Shown: positions 16,445-24,234 of the stretch, piece by piece | Layout of the letters: the number at the start of each line of letters is the position of its first letter | Numbering within the stretch: position 1 is the stretch's first letter | Assembly (NCBI GenBank): GCA_945889625.1 | Contig: CAMDCE010000018.1 | Span: 1 to 64,000 of the forward strand | Source: Asaia bogorensis | GTDB lineage: Bacteria; Pseudomonadota; Alphaproteobacteria; Reyranellales; Reyranellaceae | Length of the DNA stretch: 64,000 nt | Direction: 5' to 3' | Position numbers and translations under genes: made by a program | The notes under the pieces: model-generated | What the model was told of the DNA's origin: nothing | Seen by the model: only the letters and a program-made list of their open reading frames with translations | Database searches by the model: none

Positions 16445-17119
16445 TTAGTCCGCTGCCTGATTGGCCGCCAGAGCATGGGCGCGGCCGAAGGCGGCGGCGG
16501 CGTTGTGGACGTGACGCGTCGCCAGCAGGGCGGCCAGCTCCTCGTCGCCCTCGATCACGGCGGCCAGGATGCCGGCATGCTCCTGCCAGTCCTCGAGAGC
16601 GCGGTCGCCGCCGTTGATGGCGAAAGCCAGGCTGGTGCGCTCACGCAGGCCGCGCATGACGTCGGACAGCACCGAATTGCGACTGGCCTCGGCCAGCCGC
16701 TCGTGGAACTCGGCATTGAGCCGCGCCAGCAGATCGCGGCCGCCGGTGCTGGCGGCCGCGTTGCCGCGCGTCAGCACTTCGCGCAGTTGGGCGACGATCT
16801 CGGGATCATGGCGCTGGGCGGCGAGGCGGGCGTTCAGTCCTTCCAGCAGCGCACGGACCTCGACCAGCTCGGCCACGATCTCCGGTGTGACTTCGGCCAC
16901 CGTGGCGCCGCGCCGCGGTTCGAGCCGTACCAGCCCTTCCATGGCCAGGCCGAGCAGCGCCTCGCGCACTGGCACACGTGACACGCCCAGTTCGACCGAG
17001 AGCTTGTCCTCGACCAGGCGTTCGCCGGGCCGCAGCCTGCCATCGAGAATCTGGCCGCGGATCCGGTCGCTGACCGTTTTGCCCAAGGAAGCTCGGGGAG
17101 GGGAGGCGCGGTCGCTCAT
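16445..17119 (-). CDS. GntR-family regulator, FCD (FadR) subfamily
   Basis: A 224-residue transcription factor. The winged helix at about residues 12-75 contains KTVSDRIRGQILDGRLRPGE and the recognition-helix region VSRVPVREALLGLAMEGLV. An FCD effector domain follows with EVRALLEGLNARLAAQRH, the metal-site-like NAEFHERLAEAS and RHVHNAAAAFGRA, whose histidines are usual metal ligands. It is last in an operon with the GlcG-like and diiron genes and overlaps the former by ATGA. The palindromic sites at 19103-19114 and 19179-19188 look like its operators; that link is inference. Confidence 0.92.
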   Translation of the reverse strand: MSDRASPPRASLGKTVSDRIRGQILDGRLRPGERLVEDKLSVELGVSRVPVREALLGLAMEGLVRLEPRRGATVAEVTPEIVAELVEVRALLEGLNARLAAQRHDPEIVAQLREVLTRGNAAASTGGRDLLARLNAEFHERLAEASRNSVLSDVMRGLRERTSLAFAINGGDRALEDWQEHAGILAAVIEGDEELAALLATRHVHNAAAAFGRAHALAANQAAD

Positions 17120-17541
17120 GTCTTCACCGTCGCCATGAAGGCCGCGATCCCGGCCTCGCAGCAGGCGACGTCCTGCTCGCCGTTGCCGCCCGACGCCGCC
17201 ACCGAGCCGACGCACTGGCCGTCGACGAAGATCGGGAAGCCGCCGACGAACACCGTGAAGCGGCCCTCGTGCTGGGTGAAGATGCCGAAGGCCTCCTCGC
17301 CGGGCTGGGCGTTCTTGTAGTTGTCCGTGCGCTTCCTGTGGCCCGCCGCGGTGAAGGCCTTGTTCATGGCGATCTGCACGCTCGTGACCTTGCCGCCGTC
17401 GAGCCGCCGGAGCGCGATCGGGTAGCCGGCATTGTCGGCGACGCAAAGGACCTCCGGGATGCCGAGTTCCTCTGCCTTCTCTTGCGCCGCGTCGAGGATC
17501 AGGTGCGCCTCGTCCAGCGTCAGGGTCTTGTAGCTCAGCAT
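17116..17541 (-). CDS. GlcG/HbpS-family (DUF336) haem-binding-type protein
   Basis: A 141-residue GlcG/HbpS-fold protein: LTLDEAHLILDAAQEKAEEL, then VADNAGYPIALRRLDGG, FTAAGHRKRT, FVGGFPIFVDGQCVGSVAASGG and a C-terminal AGIAAFMA. Members bind haem or cobalamin or act as accessory proteins in glycolate/diol operons. There is no signal peptide, so it is cytoplasmic. It shares one base with the stop of the upstream diiron gene and four with the regulator, so all three are translated as a unit. Function unproven. Confidence 0.88.
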   Translation of the reverse strand: MLSYKTLTLDEAHLILDAAQEKAEELGIPEVLCVADNAGYPIALRRLDGGKVTSVQIAMNKAFTAAGHRKRTDNYKNAQPGEEAFGIFTQHEGRFTVFVGGFPIFVDGQCVGSVAASGGNGEQDVACCEAGIAAFMATVKT

Positions 17542-18272
17542 CAGGCGGCCAGACTCGCGGCCTTCGGCCGCTCCACGAGCGTGCGGTAAAGCCCGTCGAC
17601 ATAGAGGCGGCGCATCATCGCCGCCTCCTTGACGAGGTGCACGCAGGTGGCGCGTTGCGCGTCGGTCGTGGCGTATTTCTCGACGATCTCGTAGCCTTTC
17701 TCGCCGTGGTCGACGTCGGCCACGATGTGCAGGCTGAAGTAGGTCAATTCATCCTCGGCGAAGCCGTACTTCTCGATCAGAGGCGGCATGGTCTTGCGGT
17801 AGATGCCCGGCACCTGGCTTTCGAGACCGATCAGCAGGCCGGGCAGCGCCTCGATGAAGGGCTTGCGCGACTGAACGGTGCACCAGCTCCGCAGGCCGAT
17901 CAGCTCGGGCAGCAATTCTCCCTTGACCTCGGCGTCCAGAACCTCGGCGCGCGGCATGCCGCAGACCTCGGCGAACTCCAGCAGAAGCTCGGTGTGGCGC
18001 ACGGGCGCGAAGTCGCCCGAACCGATCAGGCCCTCTTCCTCGGCGACATTCTCGAGAAGGAACTGCTGTACTTCCTGGTGCGGGCAGTTGGCGTAGACCG
18101 CGGCCACCCATTCGGAGAAGTGGCGGACGAAGTGATACTGCTGCTTGACCCATTTGCCAAAAATGCGTCGATCGAGCTTGCCCGAAGCCCAGGCATCGCT
18201 CCATGGATGCTGGGCCGAATGGCGCTGTGCGACGGCTTCCTCGAGAGCTTGACGGAACGCGCTCTTGGCCAT
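17541..18272 (-). CDS. Haem-oxygenase-like diiron protein (TenA/PqqC/CADD fold), paralogue A
   Basis: A 243-residue all-helical protein of the 'iron-containing redox enzyme' family. Likely diiron ligands are spaced as in CADD-type haem-oxygenase-like oxidases: Glu in ENVAEEEG (78-80), His93 in VRHTELLLEF, Glu151, then His182, Asp186 and His189 in HIVADVDHG. It therefore has the equipment for O2 activation. The substrate is unknown, and PqqC- or CADD-like self-sacrificing chemistry is possible. It is paralogous to the gene upstream: identical first ten residues, same length class, same ligands. It sits in an operon with GlcG-like and GntR genes. Confidence 0.86.
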   Translation of the reverse strand: MAKSAFRQALEEAVAQRHSAQHPWSDAWASGKLDRRIFGKWVKQQYHFVRHFSEWVAAVYANCPHQEVQQFLLENVAEEEGLIGSGDFAPVRHTELLLEFAEVCGMPRAEVLDAEVKGELLPELIGLRSWCTVQSRKPFIEALPGLLIGLESQVPGIYRKTMPPLIEKYGFAEDELTYFSLHIVADVDHGEKGYEIVEKYATTDAQRATCVHLVKEAAMMRRLYVDGLYRTLVERPKAASLAA

Positions 18273-18336
18273 GGCGGGTTTCCTCGGATACAGGACGACT
18301 GCAACTCGTGCAGGACAAGTGTCGCGCGGCCGCGTA

Positions 18337-19071
18337 TCAGGCGGCGAGCTTCTTCTCGGCCTGCGGTTGGGCCAGGAACTTGCGATAGACGCCGTCGAGA
18401 TAGAGGCGGCGCATCATGGTCGCTTCCTTGACGGTGCGCACGCAGGCGGCGCGCAGCTCGTCGGTGTCGGCGTACTTCTCGACGATCTCGAAGCCTCGCT
18501 CGCCGTGCTCGACGTCGGCCACGATATGGATCGAGAAGAAGGTGACCTCGTCCTCGCTGAAGCCGTACTTCTCCAGGAGCGGCGGCGTGGTCTTGCTGTA
18601 GATGCGCGGCACCTGGCTCTCCAGCCCGATCAGCAGGCCGGACAACGCCTCGACGAAGGGCTTGCGCGACTGCACCGTGCACCAGCTTTGCAGGCCGAGC
18701 GTCTCGGGCAGGAGCTCGCCCTTGATTTGCGCGCCCAGCACTTCGTCGCGCTTCATGCCACAGACTTCGCCGAACTCCAGCAGCAGGTCCGAATGACGGA
18801 CCGGCGTCGCGCCGCCCATGCCGACCAGGCCTTCCTCTTCGGTGACGTTCTCCAGCAGGAAGTGCTGCACCTCCTGGTGCGGGCAGTTGGCGTAGACCAC
18901 GGCCACCCATTCGGCGAAGTGGCTGACATAGTGATAGTGCTGCTTCACCCACTCGCCGAGCAGGCGGCGGTCGAGCTTGCCGGAGGTCCAAGCCTCGCTC
19001 CACGGATGCACGGCCGAATGACGCTGCTCGATGGCTTCCTCGAGAGCCTGACGGAACGCACTCTTTGCCAT
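18337..19071 (-). CDS. Haem-oxygenase-like diiron protein, paralogue B
   Basis: A 244-residue paralogue of the gene downstream, starting with the same MAKSAFRQALEEA. It keeps every proposed ligand at the same number: Glu78-80, His93, Glu151, His182, Asp186 and His189 (HIVADVEHG). I chose ATG 19071 because the downstream paralogue starts at the same residue; an upstream in-frame ATG at 19113 would fall inside the palindromic operator-like site. It is the promoter-proximal gene of the minus-strand operon. Two kept copies suggest a heterodimer or divided substrate range. Confidence 0.87.
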   Translation of the reverse strand: MAKSAFRQALEEAIEQRHSAVHPWSEAWTSGKLDRRLLGEWVKQHYHYVSHFAEWVAVVYANCPHQEVQHFLLENVTEEEGLVGMGGATPVRHSDLLLEFGEVCGMKRDEVLGAQIKGELLPETLGLQSWCTVQSRKPFVEALSGLLIGLESQVPRIYSKTTPPLLEKYGFSEDEVTFFSIHIVADVEHGERGFEIVEKYADTDELRAACVRTVKEATMMRRLYLDGVYRKFLAQPQAEKKLAA

Positions 19072-19102
19072 GCGAGCCTCCTCCGGGCGGTTGGATGTAT
19101 CA

Positions 19103-19114
19103 ATTGTATACAAT
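19103..19114. promoter_or_regulatory. Perfect 12-bp palindrome, candidate GntR/FCD operator 1
   Basis: ATTGTATACAAT is a perfect palindrome 32 bp upstream of the diiron operon start and 81 bp from the Rieske start. FCD-type GntR regulators commonly bind short palindromes of this style. The locus encodes such a regulator, and a second TGTATACA site lies 75 bp away. Confidence 0.65.
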
Positions 19115-19178
19115 GCTTCAGAGTGCCGTCAAACGGTGGGTCAAGAACGTAGGGTTTATGGCATCCGCTATTATTGCA

Positions 19179-19188
19179 CTGTATACAA
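19179..19188. promoter_or_regulatory. Candidate GntR/FCD operator 2
   Basis: CTGTATACAA contains the same TGTATACA palindrome as operator 1 and ends 6 bp before the Rieske ATG, so a bound protein would block initiation or translation-proximal transcription. Centre-to-centre distance between the sites is 75 bp, about seven helical turns, which would permit looping. Confidence 0.55.
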
Positions 19189-19194
19189 AGCAGC

Positions 19195-20004
19195 ATGAAA
19201 TCCGGGGACTACAGTCAGGGCAACGCTTTTCAGGTCGAAAAACGCACGATTTTCTCAAGCGAATGGCTGCCGGTCTGTGTCGAGCCGCAGATCGCCAAGC
19301 CGGGTGACTTTCTTGCAGTGACCGTAGGCGGCTGGGGCGTCGTGGCGGTGCGCGACCAGGGCGGGGTGGCGCGGGTCCTGCGCAACGCCTGCCGGCACCA
19401 GAACATGCCGGTGGTCGGCACCGCCTCTGGGCATTGCGAGAGCTTCCGCTGCCGCTTCCACGGCTGGACCTACGATCTCACGGGCAAGTTCCTGAGCGCG
19501 CCGCCGCCGGTCGCGCCGGCCGATCCGCACTCGCCCGACGTCAATTTGCCGTCGCTCGCCGTCGGCATCGATGCCGGCATCGTGTTCGTCAACCTCGGCA
19601 CGCCGGCCGCCCTGCCGAAACTCGGGACCTTGCCGGCCTATGGCGGCACGATCGCCACCGACATCGACTGCAACTGGAAGGTCTGCGTCGAGCATCTGCT
19701 GGCCGGCCGGCCCGAGCATTCCGCCGACTTCGTCTGGCATTGGCCGCTGCTGGGCATCCACCGCGCCGGCCCGGTGGCGATCGTCGAGCAGGTCGTGCCG
19801 CATACTTTTTTGCGCACCCGGCTATTTACCCATGTCTTCGGCGGACCGGCCGACGATCACCGGCAGTCGGACCGCACGATCAAGCATGTCTGCGAACGCC
19901 TGCAGGCCGATCGCAACGCCGGCACGCTCGCGACCGATGACGAGTCGCTGCTGGCGGCGTTCCATGGCCGCCTTGCCGCCGCCTACGCCCAGGGTCTTCA
20001 TTGA
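19195..20004 (+). CDS. Rieske [2Fe-2S] protein with degenerate oxygenase-like C-terminus
   Basis: A 269-residue protein. The Rieske domain has Cys66-x-His68 (CRHQNM) and Cys86-x-x-His89 (CRFHGW), an intact [2Fe-2S] site. The rest aligns in style with ring-hydroxylating oxygenase alpha subunits (CNWKVCVEHLLAGRPEH) but is about 130 residues shorter than usual. The first mononuclear-iron His expected after NWKxxxEN is not at its normal place. It may be an electron-transfer or truncated oxygenase partner for the divergent diiron genes. ATG 19195 is preferred; a TTG at 19174 is possible but overlaps operator 2. Confidence 0.82.
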   Translation: MKSGDYSQGNAFQVEKRTIFSSEWLPVCVEPQIAKPGDFLAVTVGGWGVVAVRDQGGVARVLRNACRHQNMPVVGTASGHCESFRCRFHGWTYDLTGKFLSAPPPVAPADPHSPDVNLPSLAVGIDAGIVFVNLGTPAALPKLGTLPAYGGTIATDIDCNWKVCVEHLLAGRPEHSADFVWHWPLLGIHRAGPVAIVEQVVPHTFLRTRLFTHVFGGPADDHRQSDRTIKHVCERLQADRNAGTLATDDESLLAAFHGRLAAAYAQGLH

Positions 20005-20016
20005 CGGGACGGCAGC

Positions 20017-20571
20017 CTAGCCCGGCAGTTCGTGACCGCGGCCGATGTTGCGGATGATCTCGCTCAAATGCGGCTTGGCCTGCAGCAGGGCGCGGCGATA
20101 AGCATCGAGGCCGCGCAACAACGCGCCGTCGCGCGCCAGCAGTTCGTCGGCGAACTCGACCATGCGCGTGTTGGGCCAGCCGTGCTTGCGCAGTTCCAGG
20201 AGTTTCAGGAACGCCGCTTCCTCCTGGCCGGGCGCATGCTGGGCCATCAGGATCGCTGCTGCGGCGGTCGAGCGCGAGACGCCAGCATGGCAATGGACCA
20301 GCACGTGGCTCGTCGGAGCGGCATGCACGCGCTCGCCGAACTCGAGCATCTTGGCGATGTGCTGGGGCGTGCAGGCCTCGAAGCCGGGATATTCCGCCAC
20401 TACGTCGTCGAAGCGGATCAGCTCGTGGTCGATCGCGGCAAAGCCGTCGAGCGCCGGCGGCCGTGGCTCGTAGGTGTCGATGATCGACAGCACGTGGCTC
20501 ACACCCGCCGAGGCATGCTGGGCCAGTTCGGGGATGCCGCAGATCGTCACTCTGTGGGAGGGCAGGGGCAT
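20017..20571 (-). CDS. Dual-specificity/tyrosine phosphatase-like protein
   Basis: A 184-residue protein with the cysteine-phosphatase signature HCHAGVSRST (C-x5-R-S/T) at about residues 94-103 and an upstream Asp-rich loop (IRFDDV) that may supply the general acid. It begins PSHRVTICGIPELAQHA, typical of small bacterial DSP-like proteins. Substrates could be phosphotyrosine, phosphoinositides or nucleotides. It lies 11 bp downstream of the TauE/SafE gene on the same strand. Its stop is 12 bp from that of the convergent Rieske gene. Confidence 0.85.
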   Translation of the reverse strand: MPLPSHRVTICGIPELAQHASAGVSHVLSIIDTYEPRPPALDGFAAIDHELIRFDDVVAEYPGFEACTPQHIAKMLEFGERVHAAPTSHVLVHCHAGVSRSTAAAAILMAQHAPGQEEAAFLKLLELRKHGWPNTRMVEFADELLARDGALLRGLDAYRRALLQAKPHLSEIIRNIGRGHELPG

Positions 20572-20582
20572 GGACGAAGGTT

Positions 20583-21320
20583 CTACAGCAAGCCGCGCGC
20601 CATTTGCAGCCCGAGCGCCAGCATGCCGAAAAGAAAGACTTTGCGGAATACCTCCGGGGAGATGCGCCGGCGCAGCTTCTGGCCGATCCAGACGCCGATG
20701 AAGGTCGGCGCCAGCGCGGCGACGCTGCCGACGGTGTTGTAAATCGTGAAGATGTTCTGGTGGATCAGGGCGACCGCGAGCGCGCTCATGATGAACACGA
20801 ACATGATGCCCAGCCCTTGCACCAGCTCGTCGCGCGAGATCTGCAGCGACTGCATGTAGGGCAGGAACGGCACGGCGGCCATGCCGGTGAGGCCGGCGAC
20901 CGCGCCGCTCGCCAGCCCGATCAGCGGACTGGCCCACCATTCGGCGGCGCGCGGCATGATGGGGCGCCAGGCGAACAGCGCCATCGCGGCATAGAGCACG
21001 AGCAGGATGCCGAGCCAGCCCATCATGTCGGGGGTGCCGAGCTTGCCGAGCAGCAGCGCGGCGCCGATCACGCCCACCACCGAGGCGACGCCCATGACGC
21101 CGAAGCGGGCCAACAGCGGAAAGAACCGCCGGCCGTAGAACGCCTGGAAGGTATTGGTGAGCATCGTCGGCAGGGTGAGGATCGCCAGCGCGTCGCCGAG
21201 CGACACCGACAGTGTCATCAGTCCTATGGCGATCGGCGGCAGGCCGATGCCGAGCGTGCCTTTGGCGATGCCGGCAACGATGAAGGCGCCGGCCACTGCC
21301 AGCATCTGGACTTCAGTCAT
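20583..21320 (-). CDS. TauE/SafE-family anion exporter
   Basis: A 245-residue membrane protein with about eight hydrophobic segments. The two internally related halves each carry the family's Gly-rich entry motif: GIAKGTLGIGLPPIA near residue 20 and SGAVAGLTGMAAVPFLPY near residue 138. Members export sulfite, sulfoacetate or related organic anions. It sits just below the CoA-transferase-fold pair (9 bp), so the cargo may be a metabolite of that pathway. Confidence 0.9.
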   Translation of the reverse strand: MTEVQMLAVAGAFIVAGIAKGTLGIGLPPIAIGLMTLSVSLGDALAILTLPTMLTNTFQAFYGRRFFPLLARFGVMGVASVVGVIGAALLLGKLGTPDMMGWLGILLVLYAAMALFAWRPIMPRAAEWWASPLIGLASGAVAGLTGMAAVPFLPYMQSLQISRDELVQGLGIMFVFIMSALAVALIHQNIFTIYNTVGSVAALAPTFIGVWIGQKLRRRISPEVFRKVFLFGMLALGLQMARGLL

Positions 21321-21329
21321 TGCGCTGGT

Positions 21330-22082
21330 TCAGGCGGCGTCGGGAAAGACTTGGCGTACGAAACGCGGATAGGCCTCGCCGATCTGCCGCGCGATCGGCC
21401 CGCGGATGGCGGCAAGCGCCGCCGCATCGGGCAGGGCGGTGGCTGCCACACTGGCTGCGCTGTCGAACTCGAAGCCAGTGTTGTCGCGCACCTCTTCGGT
21501 CGTGTGACCGGGATGGACGGTTTCCAGGACAAAGCGCCGGCGCGCCTTGTCGAAGGAGAACCAGCAGAGGTTGGTCAGCAGGCCGAGCGGGCCGCCCGGC
21601 CGGTAGACGCCGCCATTGCGCGGCCCGGGTGCGGAGATAAAATCGACCCGGGGCACCATGACGCGCTTGGTATGTTCCTCGCGGAACAGGATGACCCGCG
21701 GCACCACATAATAGAGATAGGCCGAGCCGAACGAGCCCGGCCAGCGCACGGCGGTCTGCGGATAGGCGCCGCCGGCGCCCACCAGGTTGATGTTGGCCTC
21801 GCCGTCGATCTGGCCGCCGCCCAGGAAGAAGGCATCGATGCGGCCTTGGGCTGCCATGTCGAACAGCTCGACGCCGCCCGAGGTCATCGAGTTGAGATGG
21901 CGGCTGCCCAGGATGGTAAGGAACAGACGCCGCGACGGCGTTTCTGCCGCCGCCCACTGGCGAGCCAGCAGCGCGCCGGCGCCGGGGATCGGCGAGGCGG
22001 CGCCGACGGCGATGCTGCGGCAGCCCGCCAACAGTCGGGCGATCGCATGGATCAACAGCTCCTGACGCGAGACCTCGCTCAT
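21330..22082 (-). CDS. CoA-transferase-fold protein, subunit B (IpdB-like)
   Basis: A 250-residue subunit of a family I CoA-transferase-type heteromer, with MSEVSRQELLIHAIARLL, GGGQIDGEANINLVG and the C-terminal FVLETVHPGHTTEEVRDNTGF. Classical beta subunits carry the catalytic Glu in an SENGxxG segment. The corresponding part here reads FLTILGSRHLNSMTSGG and has no such Glu. That absence is a hallmark of IpdB-type proteins, which hydrolyse a CoA-bound ring rather than swap CoA. It starts 10 bp after subunit A on the same strand. ATG 22082 is where homology starts. Confidence 0.85.
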   Translation of the reverse strand: MSEVSRQELLIHAIARLLAGCRSIAVGAASPIPGAGALLARQWAAAETPSRRLFLTILGSRHLNSMTSGGVELFDMAAQGRIDAFFLGGGQIDGEANINLVGAGGAYPQTAVRWPGSFGSAYLYYVVPRVILFREEHTKRVMVPRVDFISAPGPRNGGVYRPGGPLGLLTNLCWFSFDKARRRFVLETVHPGHTTEEVRDNTGFEFDSAASVAATALPDAAALAAIRGPIARQIGEAYPRFVRQVFPDAA

Positions 22083-22092
22083 TCGACCGCCA

Positions 22093-22926
22093 CTACTCCG
22101 CGGCTTGCTGGCGGGCGTGTACGAATTCCTCGAGGTAGCGGCCAAAGCCGTCGGCGGTGCGCGCCAACTCGCCATAGCGGCGGAAATGCGCCTCATCGAC
22201 GTCGTAGTAGTCGCCGAGGCTGAGCGGCCAGGCGCCGCGCACGGCAACGGCGGTCGCCTCGACATAGATGGCGGGGAGCGTGCCTGCTGCGGTTTCTTCC
22301 GAGGCGAACAGATCGACGTCGCGCACTTCCTCGACCGTGACCAGCGCGCCGTATTTGGACGCCTGCGCCATCTCCGCGTGGTCGCGGCGGCGGCCGATGA
22401 AGATGTTGCCATCGCGATCGGCATAGGGCGCGTGCAGCAGCGCGAAGTCGGGCCGGATCGCCGGCAGCAGGATGATCCGATCGTCCGGCGAGAACGGATT
22501 GTCGATCGTCTTCCAGTCCGGCCGGTGGGCAACGAGGTCGCTGCCCAAGAGGCCACGCAAAGGAATGAACGGGATGTCCTTGCGGCCGGCCTCGACCGCC
22601 GCATAGATCGCCGGGCAGGTGGCGTCCATGAGGTGGATGGCGCCACGCTTCAGCGCGTCGTGGAAGCGGTGGGGCGTGCCGTATTCGCCCAACGAGATCG
22701 CCGAGGTTTCGAGCGTGGCGACGCAGCCGGCGCCAATCAGCAGGTCGGCCTGCAGGCCGCTGGTCGGCACGCAAACGAGATGGAGGTCGCGGATGCCGCG
22801 GCGGATCAGGGCGCGGGTGAGTTCCATCGCCACACCGCCGCTGTCGACGCCGACCGCGATCTTGGCGCCGTTGGGCACTTTTGCGGCGAGCGCGTCGGCC
22901 GAGCCGAGCAGCCAGTCCTGGGACAT
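22093..22926 (-). CDS. CoA-transferase-fold protein, subunit A (IpdA-like)
   Basis: A 277-residue partner of the subunit downstream. Features: NGAKIAVGVDSGGVAMELTRAL near the N-terminus, SLGEYGTPHRF at about 78-88 and PFIPLRGLLGSDLVAH. In IpdAB the working Glu resides in subunit A in a comparable position, and the Glu of SLGEYG is a candidate. The pair would then be a CoA-dependent C-C hydrolase or an unusual CoA-transferase. It leads the minus-strand unit A-B-TauE-phosphatase. Confidence 0.84.
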   Translation of the reverse strand: MSQDWLLGSADALAAKVPNGAKIAVGVDSGGVAMELTRALIRRGIRDLHLVCVPTSGLQADLLIGAGCVATLETSAISLGEYGTPHRFHDALKRGAIHLMDATCPAIYAAVEAGRKDIPFIPLRGLLGSDLVAHRPDWKTIDNPFSPDDRIILLPAIRPDFALLHAPYADRDGNIFIGRRRDHAEMAQASKYGALVTVEEVRDVDLFASEETAAGTLPAIYVEATAVAVRGAWPLSLGDYYDVDEAHFRRYGELARTADGFGRYLEEFVHARQQAAE

Positions 22927-22962
22927 CCGTCCCTCCTGTTCTTCCTTTGCCGCATTCTGTGG

Positions 22963-23940
22963 CTAGGCCACGCGGGCGGCAAGCCGGTCGAATGCGGCCC
23001 AGAATTGCGCGCGGAGCGCATCGGTCTCCATCAGGATCTCGTGGCGGGCGCCGTCGACGACGACATGCTGGGCATTGCGAATCCGGGTGACGGTGGGGCC
23101 GTGCGACGCCCGATCGACGACGTGATCGTCGCTGGCGCTGACCACCAGGACCGGCAGATCGATCCGTTCCAGAACGCCGGGGGAGGCGAGCCGATCGATG
23201 GAGCGCAGGGCCTGGCGCAGCCAGCCGATGGTCGGGCCGCCCAGCCTCAGGCGCGGGTCGGCCTTGAACCATTGGTCGGTAAAGCGATAGCGCCGTTCGT
23301 CGGTGGTGACGTCGTTGGTCGCAAAGTTCCGGTGCCTGGGATCGTACGGGCCAGTCGCCACCATGAATTCTTCATCGCGCAGGCCAAACGGGCTGGTGAC
23401 GGCCAGCAGCGTGCGGATCAGAAACCCGCGGTAAAGCCCGGTCATGGGCGACACGAAAATCGCCGCGGACAAGGGCCCGACGCCCCGCTCGGCGAGATAG
23501 CGCAGCACGATAGTGCCGCTGGTCGAGTGGCTGAGCGCCAGGATAGGCCGGGGAGCTGCGGGAGCCACGACCTTGTCCAGGAACAGCCCGAGGTCGGCAA
23601 CATAGGTGGCGAAGTCGTCGATGTGGCCCTTGTCGTAGTCAGCCAGGGGCCGGTCGCTCAAGCCCTGGCCGCGCAGATCGACGGCGAAAACCGCATAGCC
23701 GCGGGCCAGAAGCTCCGGCACCACCTCGGTGCCGTACTTCTCGATGAATTCCGCACGCCCCTGCAGGACGACGACCGAGCCGCGCGGGGTTCCGCCCGGC
23801 GTTCCCGGGGCGTTCCAGCAGGCATAGCGCAAACGGGCGCCGACGCCCTGGAGGAAGCCAGACCGGTCGGCCGGCCGCCAGCCTGTCGCGAGGTCGGGAG
23901 GGACGCCGGCCGGGACGGCGGTTTGATCTTGGTCGCTCAT
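22963..23940 (-). CDS. Alpha/beta hydrolase (lysophospholipase/monoacylglycerol-lipase-like)
   Basis: A 325-residue serine hydrolase of the PldB/Hydrolase_4 type. RGSVVVLQGRAEFIEKY and FAVDLRGQGLSDRP precede the nucleophile elbow LSHSTSG (Ser in S-H-S-T-S-G), which replaces the usual GHSxG first Gly by Ser. Catalytic Asp is likely in VSASDDHVV and His in GARHEIL. No signal peptide is seen. ATG 23940 (MSDQDQ) is preferred over ATG 23970. It may be the first gene of the unit leading into the CoA-transferase pair, with a 36 bp gap. Confidence 0.88.
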   Translation of the reverse strand: MSDQDQTAVPAGVPPDLATGWRPADRSGFLQGVGARLRYACWNAPGTPGGTPRGSVVVLQGRAEFIEKYGTEVVPELLARGYAVFAVDLRGQGLSDRPLADYDKGHIDDFATYVADLGLFLDKVVAPAAPRPILALSHSTSGTIVLRYLAERGVGPLSAAIFVSPMTGLYRGFLIRTLLAVTSPFGLRDEEFMVATGPYDPRHRNFATNDVTTDERRYRFTDQWFKADPRLRLGGPTIGWLRQALRSIDRLASPGVLERIDLPVLVVSASDDHVVDRASHGPTVTRIRNAQHVVVDGARHEILMETDALRAQFWAAFDRLAARVA

Positions 23941-24234
23941 GCAGCGGGAATTTGACATTTTGGCCATCATTGCGCGCGGACTCTTTACCGTCGTCGGGCG
24001 CGCAGGCTATAGATCGCGTCCGCCGCCTGATCGCCTGCGAAGGGTCGTAGACGAGGAAATCTGGCGCAAGGAAGCCTCGAAGAGGTCAGCCGCACTGCGT
24101 GGTTATCGGCTCGTTAGGTTGAGCCGATCCGGCACGGTCCTTGCGTCGACTGATAGTCGTCCGCAGGCGACTTGTGACCGCGATCCCGACCCGAGCATGG
24201 ACCACCGGCGGCTTGTCGGAGCGATCGCACTTTC

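Noticed and set aside
17116..20004. Thiamine or PQQ biosynthesis locus because of TenA/PqqC-like proteins
   Set aside because: No thi or pqq genes are nearby, and the ligand pattern is that of the diiron haem-oxygenase-like group.
19195..20004. Complete ring-hydroxylating dioxygenase alpha subunit
   Set aside because: Too short, no beta subunit or reductase nearby, and the mononuclear iron motif is not recognisable.
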